Assembly: GCA_017536445.1 (NCBI GenBank)
Contig: JAFXHJ010000021.1
Span: 16,916 to 80,915 of the forward strand
Reading direction: 5' to 3'
Source of the DNA: Clostridia bacterium
GTDB lineage: Bacteria > Bacillota > Clostridia > TANB77 > CAG-465
DNA length: 64,000 nt
Both the position numbers and the translations under genes were made by a program. Of the stretch, positions 44,474 through 53,681 are shown in pieces. Within the stretch, counting starts at the first letter, position 1. The number at the start of each line of letters is the position of its first letter. Under the pieces are notes generated by a model that saw only the letters and a list, made by a program, of their open reading frames with translations, did no database searches and was not told the DNA's origin.

Positions 44474-44830
44474 CTACATATTTACACCTAAGATACCGCC
44501 AAACATTCCTGTTAGAATCGCGGTAGCTAGATATATCGCTACAGACACATTCATTACAAAACCAAATGCCACTCCAGATAAAAGATATATTAAAAGGAAA
44601 TACATTAATCCAAAAACAACACCTAGTATAATCCCTTTTTCTTTTATTTTTCTTGCTACAAGCATACTTCCTATTAAATTTGTTATTCCCACTATTACAT
44701 ATACAAATGTATCCATATAGCCATCGTTTATATTAGTATATGTAAAAAGGACCGCTGTTAAACACAAAAGTATAAATGCTAAGATATATGATAACATCAT
44801 ATATTTTGTATATTGTTTTATATATAACAC
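44474..44830 (-). CDS. TIGR04086 family membrane protein
   Basis: 118 residues if translation starts at the GTG at 44830, which lies 10 bases after AGGAG; an earlier GTG at 44839 is too close to that site. Four hydrophobic segments with the family's VYVIVGITNLIGSMLVARKIKEKGIILG centre and a glycine-rich last segment. The family is restricted to spore formers. It lies 8 bases upstream of spoIVB. Function unknown. Confidence 0.82.
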   Translation of the reverse strand: MLYIKQYTKYMMLSYILAFILLCLTAVLFTYTNINDGYMDTFVYVIVGITNLIGSMLVARKIKEKGIILGVVFGLMYFLLIYLLSGVAFGFVMNVSVAIYLATAILTGMFGGILGVNM

Positions 44831-44873
44831 AATAACCACTCTCCTACTACTTAATAGTATGATAGTGGTTATT
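44831..44873 (-). promoter_or_regulatory. Hairpin enclosing the ribosome site of the TIGR04086 gene
   Basis: 10-bp outer arms (AATAACCACT / AGTGGTTATT) enclose a 5-bp inner stem (TACTA / TAGTA). The AGGAG of the membrane gene lies between the inner stem and the outer arm. No T-run follows, so it is not a good terminator; a translational control structure is possible. Confidence 0.4.
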
Positions 44874-44876
44874 AAT

Positions 44877-46148
44877 TTATTCTACACTTTCTTTAGCTTT
44901 TCTGCATCCCCATGTTCTACCAACATTTGTATTATCTTCTTTTCTATCTCTTAATTCCATTATTGGATTTGGCGCTACCTCAAATCTATAATCTATGCCA
45001 CATTTGCATATATGCTTTTCTATTACATTATGACTAGGTACAGTTCCCACTTCTTCATTTACTTGGCATTGATACTTAAAGAATCCCGCATTAGGTTCTA
45101 GATTCTGTACAAGTACATAGTTCTCTCTTTTAGCTGTATAGTCTACTGTACATTTTAATACTTCTCGCACATATTCTATATTTGGGCCTAAATCTAAAAG
45201 CTCTGGAAAAGCAGGATTTGGAATTACTTGTTCTACTTCTTTACCATCATACTCGCGGAGTAGATATGCAGCAAGATGAAGCCCTGCTACTGAGCGTTCA
45301 TATCCCATACACCAAACTTTGCGTATGTATTCATTTGTTTCATATTTCATACAAGAATAATACAAATAACACATTGTGTACATATGCATAAGTAGATTTT
45401 CATACCAAGTTGTATTTGGATCCATAAGGCTACCATAGTGTGTAACATGTTGTTCTTCTATCATAGCTATTTCTTGATACACTCTTCTACCTAAATCTGT
45501 CGGATAAAGATTACATATGTTCATATAGAAATTCATTGTTTGTTGTTCTGCAGCAGTTATAATATTTACATGTAGTTTTGTTAAAATATCTGCCTCTTTA
45601 TTATTTATATGATATCTAATCGAATCTAATGGGCATCTATGGTGAGCTATTGTTGGTCTTCCTGGCGTTATTTCAGTATATCTACCAACTAACTTTTCTG
45701 CAGGAATTCCACATTCCATTTCAAGAAGATTTGCATATCTATATAAATGGTCAAAATCTTCTAACAAAGCAAAATCTAATGCTTGTTTTACATATGGATC
45801 AGGTTCACATTTGGCTAGTCTAGCTGTTAAATCCACTGCAAGTTGCTCATAAGTTATTGTTTCTTCTAATGCATTCTCGTTAATTGGTTTTAAGCATTGT
45901 ATTAACTTCTGCATCTGTTGCGAAGTTCTTCTAATCACAGCTAATTTTCTTCTCACATCATTATCATTGCAATTTCTACTAAATTGATGCATAAAAAATA
46001 TTTGCTCTGTTTCTGCCCCATTCATAAGTATTATTCTTGTTTTAGTATACGGATCAACATTATTTTTATCATAAGATTTTGGATATATTTCTCTCCAGTT
46101 CATATACGATTTTTCTAAATCTATAGGTTGTTCGTTAAATGGGTTCAA
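44877..46148 (-). CDS. Ferritin-like di-iron protein of clostridial type
   Basis: 423 residues from the TTG at 46148, with GAAGGAG upstream in the same context as the murC start. Two-fold helical core with Glu/His patterns of the ferritin-like fold: FALLEDFDHLYRYANLLE, TAAEQQTMNFYM, IAMIEEQHVTHYGSL (EExxH) and a later MGYERSVAGLHLAAYLL. The C-terminus has CKCGIDYRFE, a possible metal site. Such large ferritin-like proteins may handle iron or peroxide. No exact function is known. Confidence 0.75.
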   Translation of the reverse strand: MNPFNEQPIDLEKSYMNWREIYPKSYDKNNVDPYTKTRIILMNGAETEQIFFMHQFSRNCNDNDVRRKLAVIRRTSQQMQKLIQCLKPINENALEETITYEQLAVDLTARLAKCEPDPYVKQALDFALLEDFDHLYRYANLLEMECGIPAEKLVGRYTEITPGRPTIAHHRCPLDSIRYHINNKEADILTKLHVNIITAAEQQTMNFYMNICNLYPTDLGRRVYQEIAMIEEQHVTHYGSLMDPNTTWYENLLMHMYTMCYLYYSCMKYETNEYIRKVWCMGYERSVAGLHLAAYLLREYDGKEVEQVIPNPAFPELLDLGPNIEYVREVLKCTVDYTAKRENYVLVQNLEPNAGFFKYQCQVNEEVGTVPSHNVIEKHICKCGIDYRFEVAPNPIMELRDRKEDNTNVGRTWGCRKAKESVE

Positions 46149-46193
46149 AATTACCACACTCCTTCTATAGATATGTATGCATAAAAACATAAA

Positions 46194-46215
46194 AAAAGCA
46201 CTAAAAAGTGCTTTT
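46194..46215 (-). terminator. Terminator of recG
   Basis: A 9-bp stem (AAAAGCACT / AGTGCTTTT), 4-base loop, TTTTTTT on the minus strand. It overlaps the region just after the recG stop. Confidence 0.8.
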
Positions 46216-46216
46216 C

Positions 46217-48271
46217 TTATGTTCCTATGTTTACTAATTGTTCATTGTATTTTGTAAATAATTCTTCCTTTAGAACTTTGTTTTCTTCAGTCTCAAACTT
46301 AGGATCTTTAGCTAAGACTTCTTTAGCCGCATCATTAGAAAGTTTAAGTAGCTTAACATCCTTTAAAAGATTAGCAAGTTTAAACTCTGGCAAACCATGT
46401 TGGCGAATTCCAAAGAAATCCCCCGGACCACGTATTTCCAAATCCTTTTCTGCTATTTCAAAACCATTGTTAGACTTAACCATTATTCCTAAACGTTCTC
46501 TTGTTTCTTTACCCATATTTTTGGCTTTAAGCACACAATATGATTCTAGAGATGATCTTCCTACTCTTCCTCTTAATTGGTGAAGTGTTGCTAAACCAAA
46601 CCTTTCTGCATTTTCTATAACCATCAGTGTAGCATTTGGTACGTTAACACCAACTTCAATTACAGTAGTGGAAACTATCATTTGTATTTTTCCATCTTTG
46701 AAATCTTGCATTACTTCTTCTTTTTCTTTTTTCTTCATCTTACCATGCAAGAAACCAACAGAATAATCTTTGAAAACTTCGTTTTTGTATCTTTCATAAA
46801 CATTAGTTGCATCTGTTAAATCTAGTTCTTCATTTTCTTCTATTAAAGGACATACAACATATACTTGTCTTCCCTTATCCATTTCTTTAGCAATAAACTT
46901 ATCTATTCTTTCTTCTAATGTTTCATTTACTACATATGTTTTAATTGGTATTCTTCCTTTAGGTAGTTCGTCTATAATACTCATATCTAGGTCGGAATAT
47001 ACCATAAGCGCAAGTGTTCTTGGAATTGGTGTTGCGGTCATAACAACTACATCTGGATTTTCTCCTTTAGCATTTAGTTTCATTCTTTGCTTTACACCAA
47101 AACGATGTTGCTCGTCTGTTATTACTAAACCACAATTCTTAAACTCTACATTATCTGAAACTAATGCATTTGTTCCAATAAGGATATCTATTTCACCATT
47201 CTTTAGTTTCTCTAATATTATTCTCTTATTCTTTGGAGTTGTACTTCCAGTTAAAAGGTCACAAGTCATGCCAAAGTGTGAGAAATATTTTTTTAATTCT
47301 TCATAGTGTTGTGTAGCAAGTATTGTTGTTGGTGCCATTAACGTTGCTTGATAACCATTCTTTACTGCTACATACATTGCAAGAGCAGCTACTATTGTTT
47401 TACCACTACCAACATCTCCTTGTACAAGTCTATTCATTGGTCTTGTACTCCCCATATCTTTTACTATCTCACCAATTACTCTTTGTTGAGCACCAGTTAG
47501 TTCAAATGGTAATATTTTTAAGAATTCTGTATATTCTGTATCTTCAAATTTAATTCCTGTTTTTTCCTCAAAATTTCTATTTCTTAAACTTAGTAAAGCT
47601 AGTTGCAGTAAGAATAGTTCTTCAAATATTAATCTTGTACGAGCAATTTCTATATTTTCAAATTTAGTTGGTCTATGTATTTGTTCTAGTGCAAAATTCA
47701 CTTCACATAGATTATACTTTTTTCTTAACTCTGTACTTAATATCTCTGGTAATACATATTTTTTATCTAACAGTTCACTTACAAGCTTTGCAATATATCC
47801 ATTTTTAATACCTGCTGTTAGTGGATAAATCGGATAAAAACCTGTTATACTATCCATTTTTTCCTTTTCCACTATTACTGGATTTACTATTTCAAATCTG
47901 CCTTTAGATTCTTCTACCTTACCGTAGAAAACAAACTCTTTATCTATATCTAATTTATCATTTAGATATGGTTGATTAAATATTGTAACCCTAATTCTAC
48001 CTGTATCATCTGATGCATAGAAGTATGTTAAGCTAAACACTCTACCTTTTCTTCTAATTTCTGGTCTAGTTGAAACTCTTGCTATAAATACAACATTTTC
48101 TCCTACCATAAAATCTCGTATTTTCTTTATATTATTTCTATTCTCATATTCTCTTGGAAAATGTGTTAGCAAATCATAAACGGTATTTATTCCAAGTTTC
48201 TCTAGTTGTTTAACTCTACTTGGTCCTACACCTTTTAGATATTGCACACTTTCTTTTAATAATTTATCCAT
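46217..48271 (-). CDS. recG: ATP-dependent DNA helicase RecG
   Basis: 684 residues. N-terminal wedge domain with LKGVGPSRVKQLEKLGI and LLTHFPREYENR. Helicase motifs are VQGDVGSGKTIVAALA (Walker A), TDEQHRFGVKQR (DEQH box), TATPIPRTLAL, and motif VI QLRGRVGRSSLESYCVL. Remodels stalled replication forks and branched DNA. Full length. Confidence 0.97.
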   Translation of the reverse strand: MDKLLKESVQYLKGVGPSRVKQLEKLGINTVYDLLTHFPREYENRNNIKKIRDFMVGENVVFIARVSTRPEIRRKGRVFSLTYFYASDDTGRIRVTIFNQPYLNDKLDIDKEFVFYGKVEESKGRFEIVNPVIVEKEKMDSITGFYPIYPLTAGIKNGYIAKLVSELLDKKYVLPEILSTELRKKYNLCEVNFALEQIHRPTKFENIEIARTRLIFEELFLLQLALLSLRNRNFEEKTGIKFEDTEYTEFLKILPFELTGAQQRVIGEIVKDMGSTRPMNRLVQGDVGSGKTIVAALAMYVAVKNGYQATLMAPTTILATQHYEELKKYFSHFGMTCDLLTGSTTPKNKRIILEKLKNGEIDILIGTNALVSDNVEFKNCGLVITDEQHRFGVKQRMKLNAKGENPDVVVMTATPIPRTLALMVYSDLDMSIIDELPKGRIPIKTYVVNETLEERIDKFIAKEMDKGRQVYVVCPLIEENEELDLTDATNVYERYKNEVFKDYSVGFLHGKMKKKEKEEVMQDFKDGKIQMIVSTTVIEVGVNVPNATLMVIENAERFGLATLHQLRGRVGRSSLESYCVLKAKNMGKETRERLGIMVKSNNGFEIAEKDLEIRGPGDFFGIRQHGLPEFKLANLLKDVKLLKLSNDAAKEVLAKDPKFETEENKVLKEELFTKYNEQLVNIGT

Positions 48272-48352
48272 TTTTTCACCAAAATAAGTATATCACTGGA
48301 AAAAGAAGGTGTCAAGAAATTATAGAACTTTTGTTTGTTTGGGCTATAGAAA

Positions 48353-48380
48353 AACACCCTGGAAATTACTCCAGGGTGTT
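48353..48380 (-). terminator. Terminator of the Clp-M41 chimera gene
   Basis: An 11-bp stem (AACACCCTGGA / TCCAGGGTGTT), 6-base loop, TTTTC on the minus strand, 9 bases after the stop. Confidence 0.85.
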
Positions 48381-48389
48381 TGTGTTTGC

Positions 48390-50417
48390 TTACTTAAGTT
48401 CAGCCGGGATGAACTGGTCAAGCTCATCAGAAGTGACGATTCTCTTTTCAATAAGATACTCTGCCATCTTCTGCAAGATTTCCCAATGTTCATCGATAAA
48501 CTTGATAGTCTTGTCGTAACATTCCTTGATAAGATTTGCAACCTTTTCGTTAATCTCATTTGCAAGTTTCTCGCTCATAAGATCCGAGTCCATAAGAAAC
48601 AGATTCTTGAAGTTATCTTCCTCCATACCATACTGAGTAACAACAATCTTTGCAAACTGCTGAGCCACCATGATATCGTTGGAAGCGCCGCTGTCCAAGT
48701 TTCTGTTTACCTTAAGCTGTGCAACTCTACCTGCAAGGCGCGCCATAATATATGCTTCCACATATTCTCTGTCGCACATAACGATGTTATCGTTATCCTC
48801 GAGGATGTTTACTCCAAGATAGTCTTCTGCAGGAATGATGGAAATCGCGGTAACGTTTGTGTTGCCGTGCAGCTTGGTAAGACGGTTTACGATATAATGT
48901 CCTACTTCGTGGTAAGCGGTAGATCTTACATCCGCCTTGGAAATCTTGCCATACTTTTCGAAGCACTCTTCGTATACCTTGTCGATACACTCACGTGTTA
49001 CAACAGACTTCTTGTCTACCTTTGCAATAGCCATTGCGCGGTCCAGGAGGTCAAGCGTCTTGTCCGGGTTTGCGTTTTCAAGGTTGAAACAATTGGAACA
49101 AAGAATTACATAGTCCACAAGTTCACGAGGCACTTCTACCTTGTGGTATCTTTCCATGGACTTGATCTTTGCTTCAATCATAACCTTTACTTCAGCATTC
49201 TTAGGTTCCTTAACCACGATTACCTCAAAGCGACGCTTGAAAGCGCCATCTCTTGAGAGAATCATATCATATTCCTTATTGGTGGTAGCACCAACAAATA
49301 CAACATCATCTCTGGAAAGGATAGGCTTAAGCGAACCGCTAAGGTCAACGTTGCCATCGGAAGTACCGCCCGCTCCAAGCATCTGGTGCATCTCATCCAC
49401 GAAGAGAATTACCTTAGGAGTATTCTCCAAGAACTGCTTAAGAATTGCAACCTTGGTTTCAAACTCACCACGATACTTTGTACCTGCAACCATTGCGTTT
49501 ACATCGAGAGACAAAACCGTATATCCCACGAATTCTTGAGGACAAGTTTCGTTTACGATGTGCTGAGTAATAGCCTCAATGATTGCTGTCTTACCAACAC
49601 CAGGTTTACCAACCAGAACTGCATTTCTCTTTGTCTTCTTAGAGAAGATATTGAACGCTTTGTAGATTTCCTTATCTCTTCCAAGAATTACGATTTCATC
49701 GCCTTTCTTGTACTTTTCGTTAAGAACTTCTACGCAGGTAGCAAGAGCTGCCGGAATAACCACAGGCCTTTCGATATGATCAGCATCTTCAGAAATATTT
49801 GCAATCATTCTAAGACTGTTCATAAAGGTAGGCATATCCCAACCAAGCCCGTTTACAAAACCATTGACAAACTTGTAGGCACTTGAGTCTTCGTTCTGAA
49901 GAAGCGAGTAAATGATTACATCAAGTGTAAGGTAATCCAAGCCCATTGCTTTACATCTGAGATATGCTTCATCCAAAGCCGCTTCCAACTTGTCTGAATA
50001 AGCGGGGACAAGAATATCCATCTCATCATCGCCATATCCCATAAGATCTGCCAAAAATTCCATTACCGTTGCTTCAATGCGTTCATTTTCTGTAGGCGGT
50101 TCATCCTTAGAATTGTTTGCCGCCTCTATTTCTTCTTCCATTTCTTCGCGTTCTGCAAAGATTTTTTCTGCTATTTCCTTACCAAAAATGTTACCAAAGA
50201 GTTTCTTATCATCCATAATGAGATCGAGATCCGGAATCATAATGCCGTTTGCATCCATGATGATTTTGGAAATTGAGGAGTCCAAAATGTTCAAAGCCGC
50301 AAAGATTACATATGCACTCCGAATCTTTTCATCATCGAAACGCCATGAAATATCTGTCGCAAGCTCGAACGCTTTTCTTGTGTTGCCATCAACTTTGGCT
50401 GTGCGCCATTCATACAT
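48390..50417 (-). CDS. Clp-type AAA+ ATPase fused to FtsH-type M41 zinc protease
   Basis: 675 residues, no membrane segment. Two Clp_N-like helical repeats (about 12-60 and 140-200) are followed by a ClpA/B-type D1 module. It has Walker A GKPGVGKT at 270-277, pore loop AGTKYRGEFE at 311-320, Walker B VILFVDE at 336-342, sensor GATTN at 376-380 and Arg finger AFKRRF. After a small helical subdomain comes an M41 peptidase: HEVGH at 503-507 and the third zinc ligand Asp581 in SGASND. All catalytic residues are present. It therefore looks like a soluble self-contained unfoldase-protease. GC-richer than recG (29 of 60 against 16 of 60 by hand count). Own promoter and terminator. Confidence 0.9.
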   Translation of the reverse strand: MYEWRTAKVDGNTRKAFELATDISWRFDDEKIRSAYVIFAALNILDSSISKIIMDANGIMIPDLDLIMDDKKLFGNIFGKEIAEKIFAEREEMEEEIEAANNSKDEPPTENERIEATVMEFLADLMGYGDDEMDILVPAYSDKLEAALDEAYLRCKAMGLDYLTLDVIIYSLLQNEDSSAYKFVNGFVNGLGWDMPTFMNSLRMIANISEDADHIERPVVIPAALATCVEVLNEKYKKGDEIVILGRDKEIYKAFNIFSKKTKRNAVLVGKPGVGKTAIIEAITQHIVNETCPQEFVGYTVLSLDVNAMVAGTKYRGEFETKVAILKQFLENTPKVILFVDEMHQMLGAGGTSDGNVDLSGSLKPILSRDDVVFVGATTNKEYDMILSRDGAFKRRFEVIVVKEPKNAEVKVMIEAKIKSMERYHKVEVPRELVDYVILCSNCFNLENANPDKTLDLLDRAMAIAKVDKKSVVTRECIDKVYEECFEKYGKISKADVRSTAYHEVGHYIVNRLTKLHGNTNVTAISIIPAEDYLGVNILEDNDNIVMCDREYVEAYIMARLAGRVAQLKVNRNLDSGASNDIMVAQQFAKIVVTQYGMEEDNFKNLFLMDSDLMSEKLANEINEKVANLIKECYDKTIKFIDEHWEILQKMAEYLIEKRIVTSDELDQFIPAELK

Positions 50418-50469
50418 ATTTAATCATCTCCTTTATATTAATAATAGATTTTCAAATTTTTATGTAAAG

Positions 50470-50498
50470 ATTATATATTGCGATAGCGAAAAAGTCAA
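50470..50498 (-). promoter_or_regulatory. Promoter of the Clp-M41 chimera gene
   Basis: TTGACT (50493-50498), 17-base spacer, TATAAT (50470-50475), minus strand. TTTACATAA begins right after the -10 box. Confidence 0.8.
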
Positions 50499-50520
50499 GA
50501 AAAAGGACTAAACACAAACA

Positions 50521-50550
50521 AAAACAGCAACACTTTTGTGTTACTGTTTT
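50521..50550 (-). terminator. Terminator of the P-loop/Asp23 gene
   Basis: A 13-bp stem (AAAACAGTAACAC / GTGTTGCTGTTTT on the minus strand, one wobble), 4-base loop, T-run. Confidence 0.85.
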
Positions 50551-50558
50551 ACTTTTTA

Positions 50559-51368
50559 TTATTTCTTATCTATATCTATACCTTTAACAAATATATCTAT
50601 CGCTAAGATATTTATTCCCGTCATATAATCTAGTTCACGTGCTATTATTGCTTGCAGCTCTTTTGTTACTTTTGGTATGTTATATCCAAATTTAATATTT
50701 ACATATAGTTTTATCTTTACACCATCTTCGTATTCGTCTACATCTATTTTAACTAGTTTAGTTATTCCTTCTGTTTTTATTCCTTCATATTGTATTATTT
50801 CTTTTAATACTTTATCTGAAATAGTAAACTTTCCAAGATAACTAAATGTAGGTCTAATTACGCTTTTTTCTCTATACACTTTATCTTGTTTTTCAAACAT
50901 TTTAAGTGGATCTAATAGATAACCAGAAAATTGTTCTTTTATTTCAAAAGTTGGAACAGGAACAACATGTTTTCCTTGTTCTTTTCTTATTTTTCTAGCC
51001 TGTTCTATTTGCTCTGGTGTAGAAATATCTTCAATATATATTGTTTTTTGTATCTCTGGTAACTCTAGATTTTCTGCAATTTTTGCAACCATCTCATCTG
51101 ATGTACCAAGTATCATAATCGATTCTGGTTTTTCAGCTTTAAGTGCTCTTATCATTGCATTTCTTCTATCATCATCAGTAAATATAGCTGCTTTAACTGA
51201 TCCTATTTTAGTAGGTTCTGTCTTTGCAGACTTGCCTGCAACAACCTTTGTTCCTTTTATTAACAAAGCATCGTCTATTATATAATCTATACCATTTTCA
51301 TAAGCTACATTTTGTGAATGGTGGCTCTTTCCAGAACCACTCACTCCAACAAAAGCATAAACTTTCAT
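50559..51368 (-). CDS. P-loop ATPase fused to Asp23/Gls24 domain
   Basis: 269 residues. N-terminal P-loop VGVSGSGKSHHSQNVA, a later IFTDDDRRNAMIRAL and an IMILGTSDEM strand form a small NTPase fold to about 155. The C-terminal third (FTISDKVLKEIIQYEGIKTEGITKLVKIDVDEY, LYVNIKFGYNIPKV) is an Asp23/Gls24 alkaline-shock domain. It is 15 bases after pnp and probably co-transcribed. The fusion suggests nucleotide-controlled envelope-stress function, but no substrate is known. Confidence 0.8.
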   Translation of the reverse strand: MKVYAFVGVSGSGKSHHSQNVAYENGIDYIIDDALLIKGTKVVAGKSAKTEPTKIGSVKAAIFTDDDRRNAMIRALKAEKPESIMILGTSDEMVAKIAENLELPEIQKTIYIEDISTPEQIEQARKIRKEQGKHVVPVPTFEIKEQFSGYLLDPLKMFEKQDKVYREKSVIRPTFSYLGKFTISDKVLKEIIQYEGIKTEGITKLVKIDVDEYEDGVKIKLYVNIKFGYNIPKVTKELQAIIARELDYMTGINILAIDIFVKGIDIDKK

Positions 51369-51383
51369 AAATTCACTTTCCTT

Positions 51384-53480
51384 TTACACTTCTTTAGCAG
51401 ATAATTTGAATTTACCTTGATCTTTATCCACTTCAATAACTTTAACCATTATTTCTTGGCCTAAAGCTAGTTTATCTTCAATTTTTTCTACTCTTTCTTT
51501 ACAGATTTGAGATATGTGTAGTAATCCTTCTTTACCAGGTAATACTTCTACTATTGCAAAAGCTGGCATAAGTTTTGTTACTTTACCCATATATACAGCA
51601 TCTTTTTCTACATCTTCAGTAAGACCTACGATAGTAGTTAGAGCTTTCATTATCATATCTTGATCCATGCCGTATACAAATACTGTACCATCGTCTTCGA
51701 TGTCAATCTTAACACCAGTATCTTCGATAATTTTGTTTATAGTCTTTCCACCAGAACCTATAACATCTTTAATCTTGTCTGGGTTAATCTTTATTGTTTT
51801 TATCTTAGGAGCATATTCTGAAACTTCTGCTCTTGCTTCTGGAATTGCCTTTAACATAATATTATCTAATATGTAATCTCTAGCAACTCTTGTTTTAGCA
51901 AATGCTTCAGCTATTATTTCATAAGATAATCCGTCCACTTTAATATCTACTTGTATTGCTGTAATACCTTTTTTAGTACCACCAACTTTGAAGTCCATGT
52001 CTCCAAAGAAATCTTCAATACCTTGTATATCTGTTACCATTATATAGTCATCAGAATCTTCTTTAGTGAATAATCCTGTAGATATACCAGCAACTGGAGC
52101 TTTAATTGGTACACCAGCAGCCATAAGTGCCATTGTTGAACCACAAATGCTTCCTTGAGATGTTGAACCATTTGAACTTAATACTTCAGATACAACTCTT
52201 ATTGCATAAGGGAATTCTTGGGCTGAAGGTATAACTGGTTCTAACGCTCTTTCAGCTAATGCTCCGTGTCCTATTTCTCTTCTACCTGGAGAACGAACTG
52301 GTCTTGCTTCACCAACACTGTATGGTGGGAAGTTATAATGGTGGATATATCTCTTAGTTTCTTCTTCATCTAAACCATCTAATGTTTGTTCATCAGATTT
52401 AGGTCCAAGTGTTACTATAGATAATACTTGTGTTTGTCCTCTTGAGAATAATGCACTACCATGTGTTCTTGGAAGTATATCTACTTCTGCAGATAAAGGT
52501 CTTATTTCATCAAATGCTCTACCATCTGGACGTTTGCCTTCATCTATTATCATACTACGAACTGTTTTCTTTTCTAGTCTGTAAACAACTTCAGCTATAT
52601 CTGCTTTAGCTTCAGCATAAGCTTCTTCGCCATATTTTTCTATGTAGTATGCTTTAATTTCTTCGTTTACTTTTTCCATGTTTGCATCTCTTACAGTTTT
52701 ATCTGTAGTTTGTAATGCATCATATACTTTAGTTCCGAAGTTTTCTTTTAATTCATTAAACATGTCTGCTGGAATTTCAAAAGATTTGTATGAAGCTTTT
52801 GGTTTACCAATTTCTTTCTTTATTCCTTCGATAAATTCAACTACTTTTTTAATTTCTGTATGAGCTAGTTTTATTGCTTCTAACATAACATCGTCTGGAA
52901 CTTCATTAGCACCTGCTTCAATCATACATACTTTTTCAGCTGTTGCTGCTACTGTTAAATCTAGGTCAGATTTTTCTCTGTCGCTCAAACCTGGGTTAAC
53001 AATAAGTTTTCCATCAACAAGACCTACTTTAGCTGCACCAACTACTCTATCAAAAGGTATATCTGAAATGTTTAATGCAATTGAAGCACCTAACATTGCT
53101 GGAACTTCTGGTAATACATCTGGATCCATGCACATTGTTACTGCGTTAATTGCTGTATCATTTCTGTAATCTTTAGGGAATAATGGTCTCATTGGTCTAT
53201 CGATTACTCTTGATACAAGGATAGCTTTGTCTGTTGGTTTTCCTTCTCTTTTAACAAAACCACCTGGTATTTTACCTACTGCGTATAGTCTTTCTTCGTA
53301 GTCTACAGAAAGTGGTAGGAAGTCTATTCCATCCCTTGCATCTTTAGACATTGTAGCGTTAACTAATACGCAAGTGTCGCCATATCTTACTAGACATGAC
53401 CCGTTTGCTAGTCCAGCCATTTTACCTGTTTCAATAACAAGTGGACGTCCAGCAAACTCTGTTTCAAATTTTCTAAACAT
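51384..53480 (-). CDS. pnp: Polyribonucleotide nucleotidyltransferase (PNPase)
   Basis: 698 residues, standard length. Two RNase PH domains (ALVRYGDTCVLVNATMS, GGFVKREGKP, and in the second SALFSRGQTQVLSIVTLG, VLSSNGSTSQGSICGSTMALM), then a KH domain (IKDVIGSGGKTINKIIEDTGVKIDIEDDG) and an S1 domain to the end. Degrades RNA 3' to 5' with phosphate. The leader carries a large structure just before the ribosome site. The usual upstream rpsO is not here. Confidence 0.97.
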   Translation of the reverse strand: MFRKFETEFAGRPLVIETGKMAGLANGSCLVRYGDTCVLVNATMSKDARDGIDFLPLSVDYEERLYAVGKIPGGFVKREGKPTDKAILVSRVIDRPMRPLFPKDYRNDTAINAVTMCMDPDVLPEVPAMLGASIALNISDIPFDRVVGAAKVGLVDGKLIVNPGLSDREKSDLDLTVAATAEKVCMIEAGANEVPDDVMLEAIKLAHTEIKKVVEFIEGIKKEIGKPKASYKSFEIPADMFNELKENFGTKVYDALQTTDKTVRDANMEKVNEEIKAYYIEKYGEEAYAEAKADIAEVVYRLEKKTVRSMIIDEGKRPDGRAFDEIRPLSAEVDILPRTHGSALFSRGQTQVLSIVTLGPKSDEQTLDGLDEEETKRYIHHYNFPPYSVGEARPVRSPGRREIGHGALAERALEPVIPSAQEFPYAIRVVSEVLSSNGSTSQGSICGSTMALMAAGVPIKAPVAGISTGLFTKEDSDDYIMVTDIQGIEDFFGDMDFKVGGTKKGITAIQVDIKVDGLSYEIIAEAFAKTRVARDYILDNIMLKAIPEARAEVSEYAPKIKTIKINPDKIKDVIGSGGKTINKIIEDTGVKIDIEDDGTVFVYGMDQDMIMKALTTIVGLTEDVEKDAVYMGKVTKLMPAFAIVEVLPGKEGLLHISQICKERVEKIEDKLALGQEIMVKVIEVDKDQGKFKLSAKEV

Positions 53481-53498
53481 AAAATGTTTCCTCCTTCT

Positions 53499-53578
53499 GC
53501 TTTTTTAGGGGAAGTAATAATTTCTAAAGCCTAGTCTTTTAAGCCTCACAAATTATTACTACACCCTACCCTAAAAGC
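53499..53578 (-). promoter_or_regulatory. Structured 5' leader of pnp
   Basis: Outer stem pairs 53569-53578 with 53499-53510 (GCTTTTAGGG / CCCTAAAAAAGC with a 2-base bulge). The inner stem pairs 53550-53560 with 53513-53523 (AGTAATAATTT / AAATTATTACT, 11 bp). The first base of the transcript lies at the outer stem and the ribosome site follows it directly. By analogy with E. coli pnp, this could be an RNase-cleaved autocontrol structure. Confidence 0.6.
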
Positions 53579-53585
53579 TGAAATT

Positions 53586-53614
53586 ATTATACTATATCAC
53601 CTTTATTTTTGCAA
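53586..53614 (-). promoter_or_regulatory. Promoter of pnp
   Basis: TTGCAA (53609-53614), 17-base spacer, TATAAT (53586-53591), minus strand. Confidence 0.8.
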
Positions 53615-53681
53615 GTAGATTAAAAGTATATTGTTTCATACTAATACTCATCTTTTCATATATTGTTTTAGGTGAATTAAC

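Noticed and set aside
48309..49256. Plus-strand frame of 315 codons opposite the Clp-M41 gene
   Set aside because: The start lies in the terminator region and the translation shows no domain. The minus-strand gene has full catalytic motifs in this stretch.
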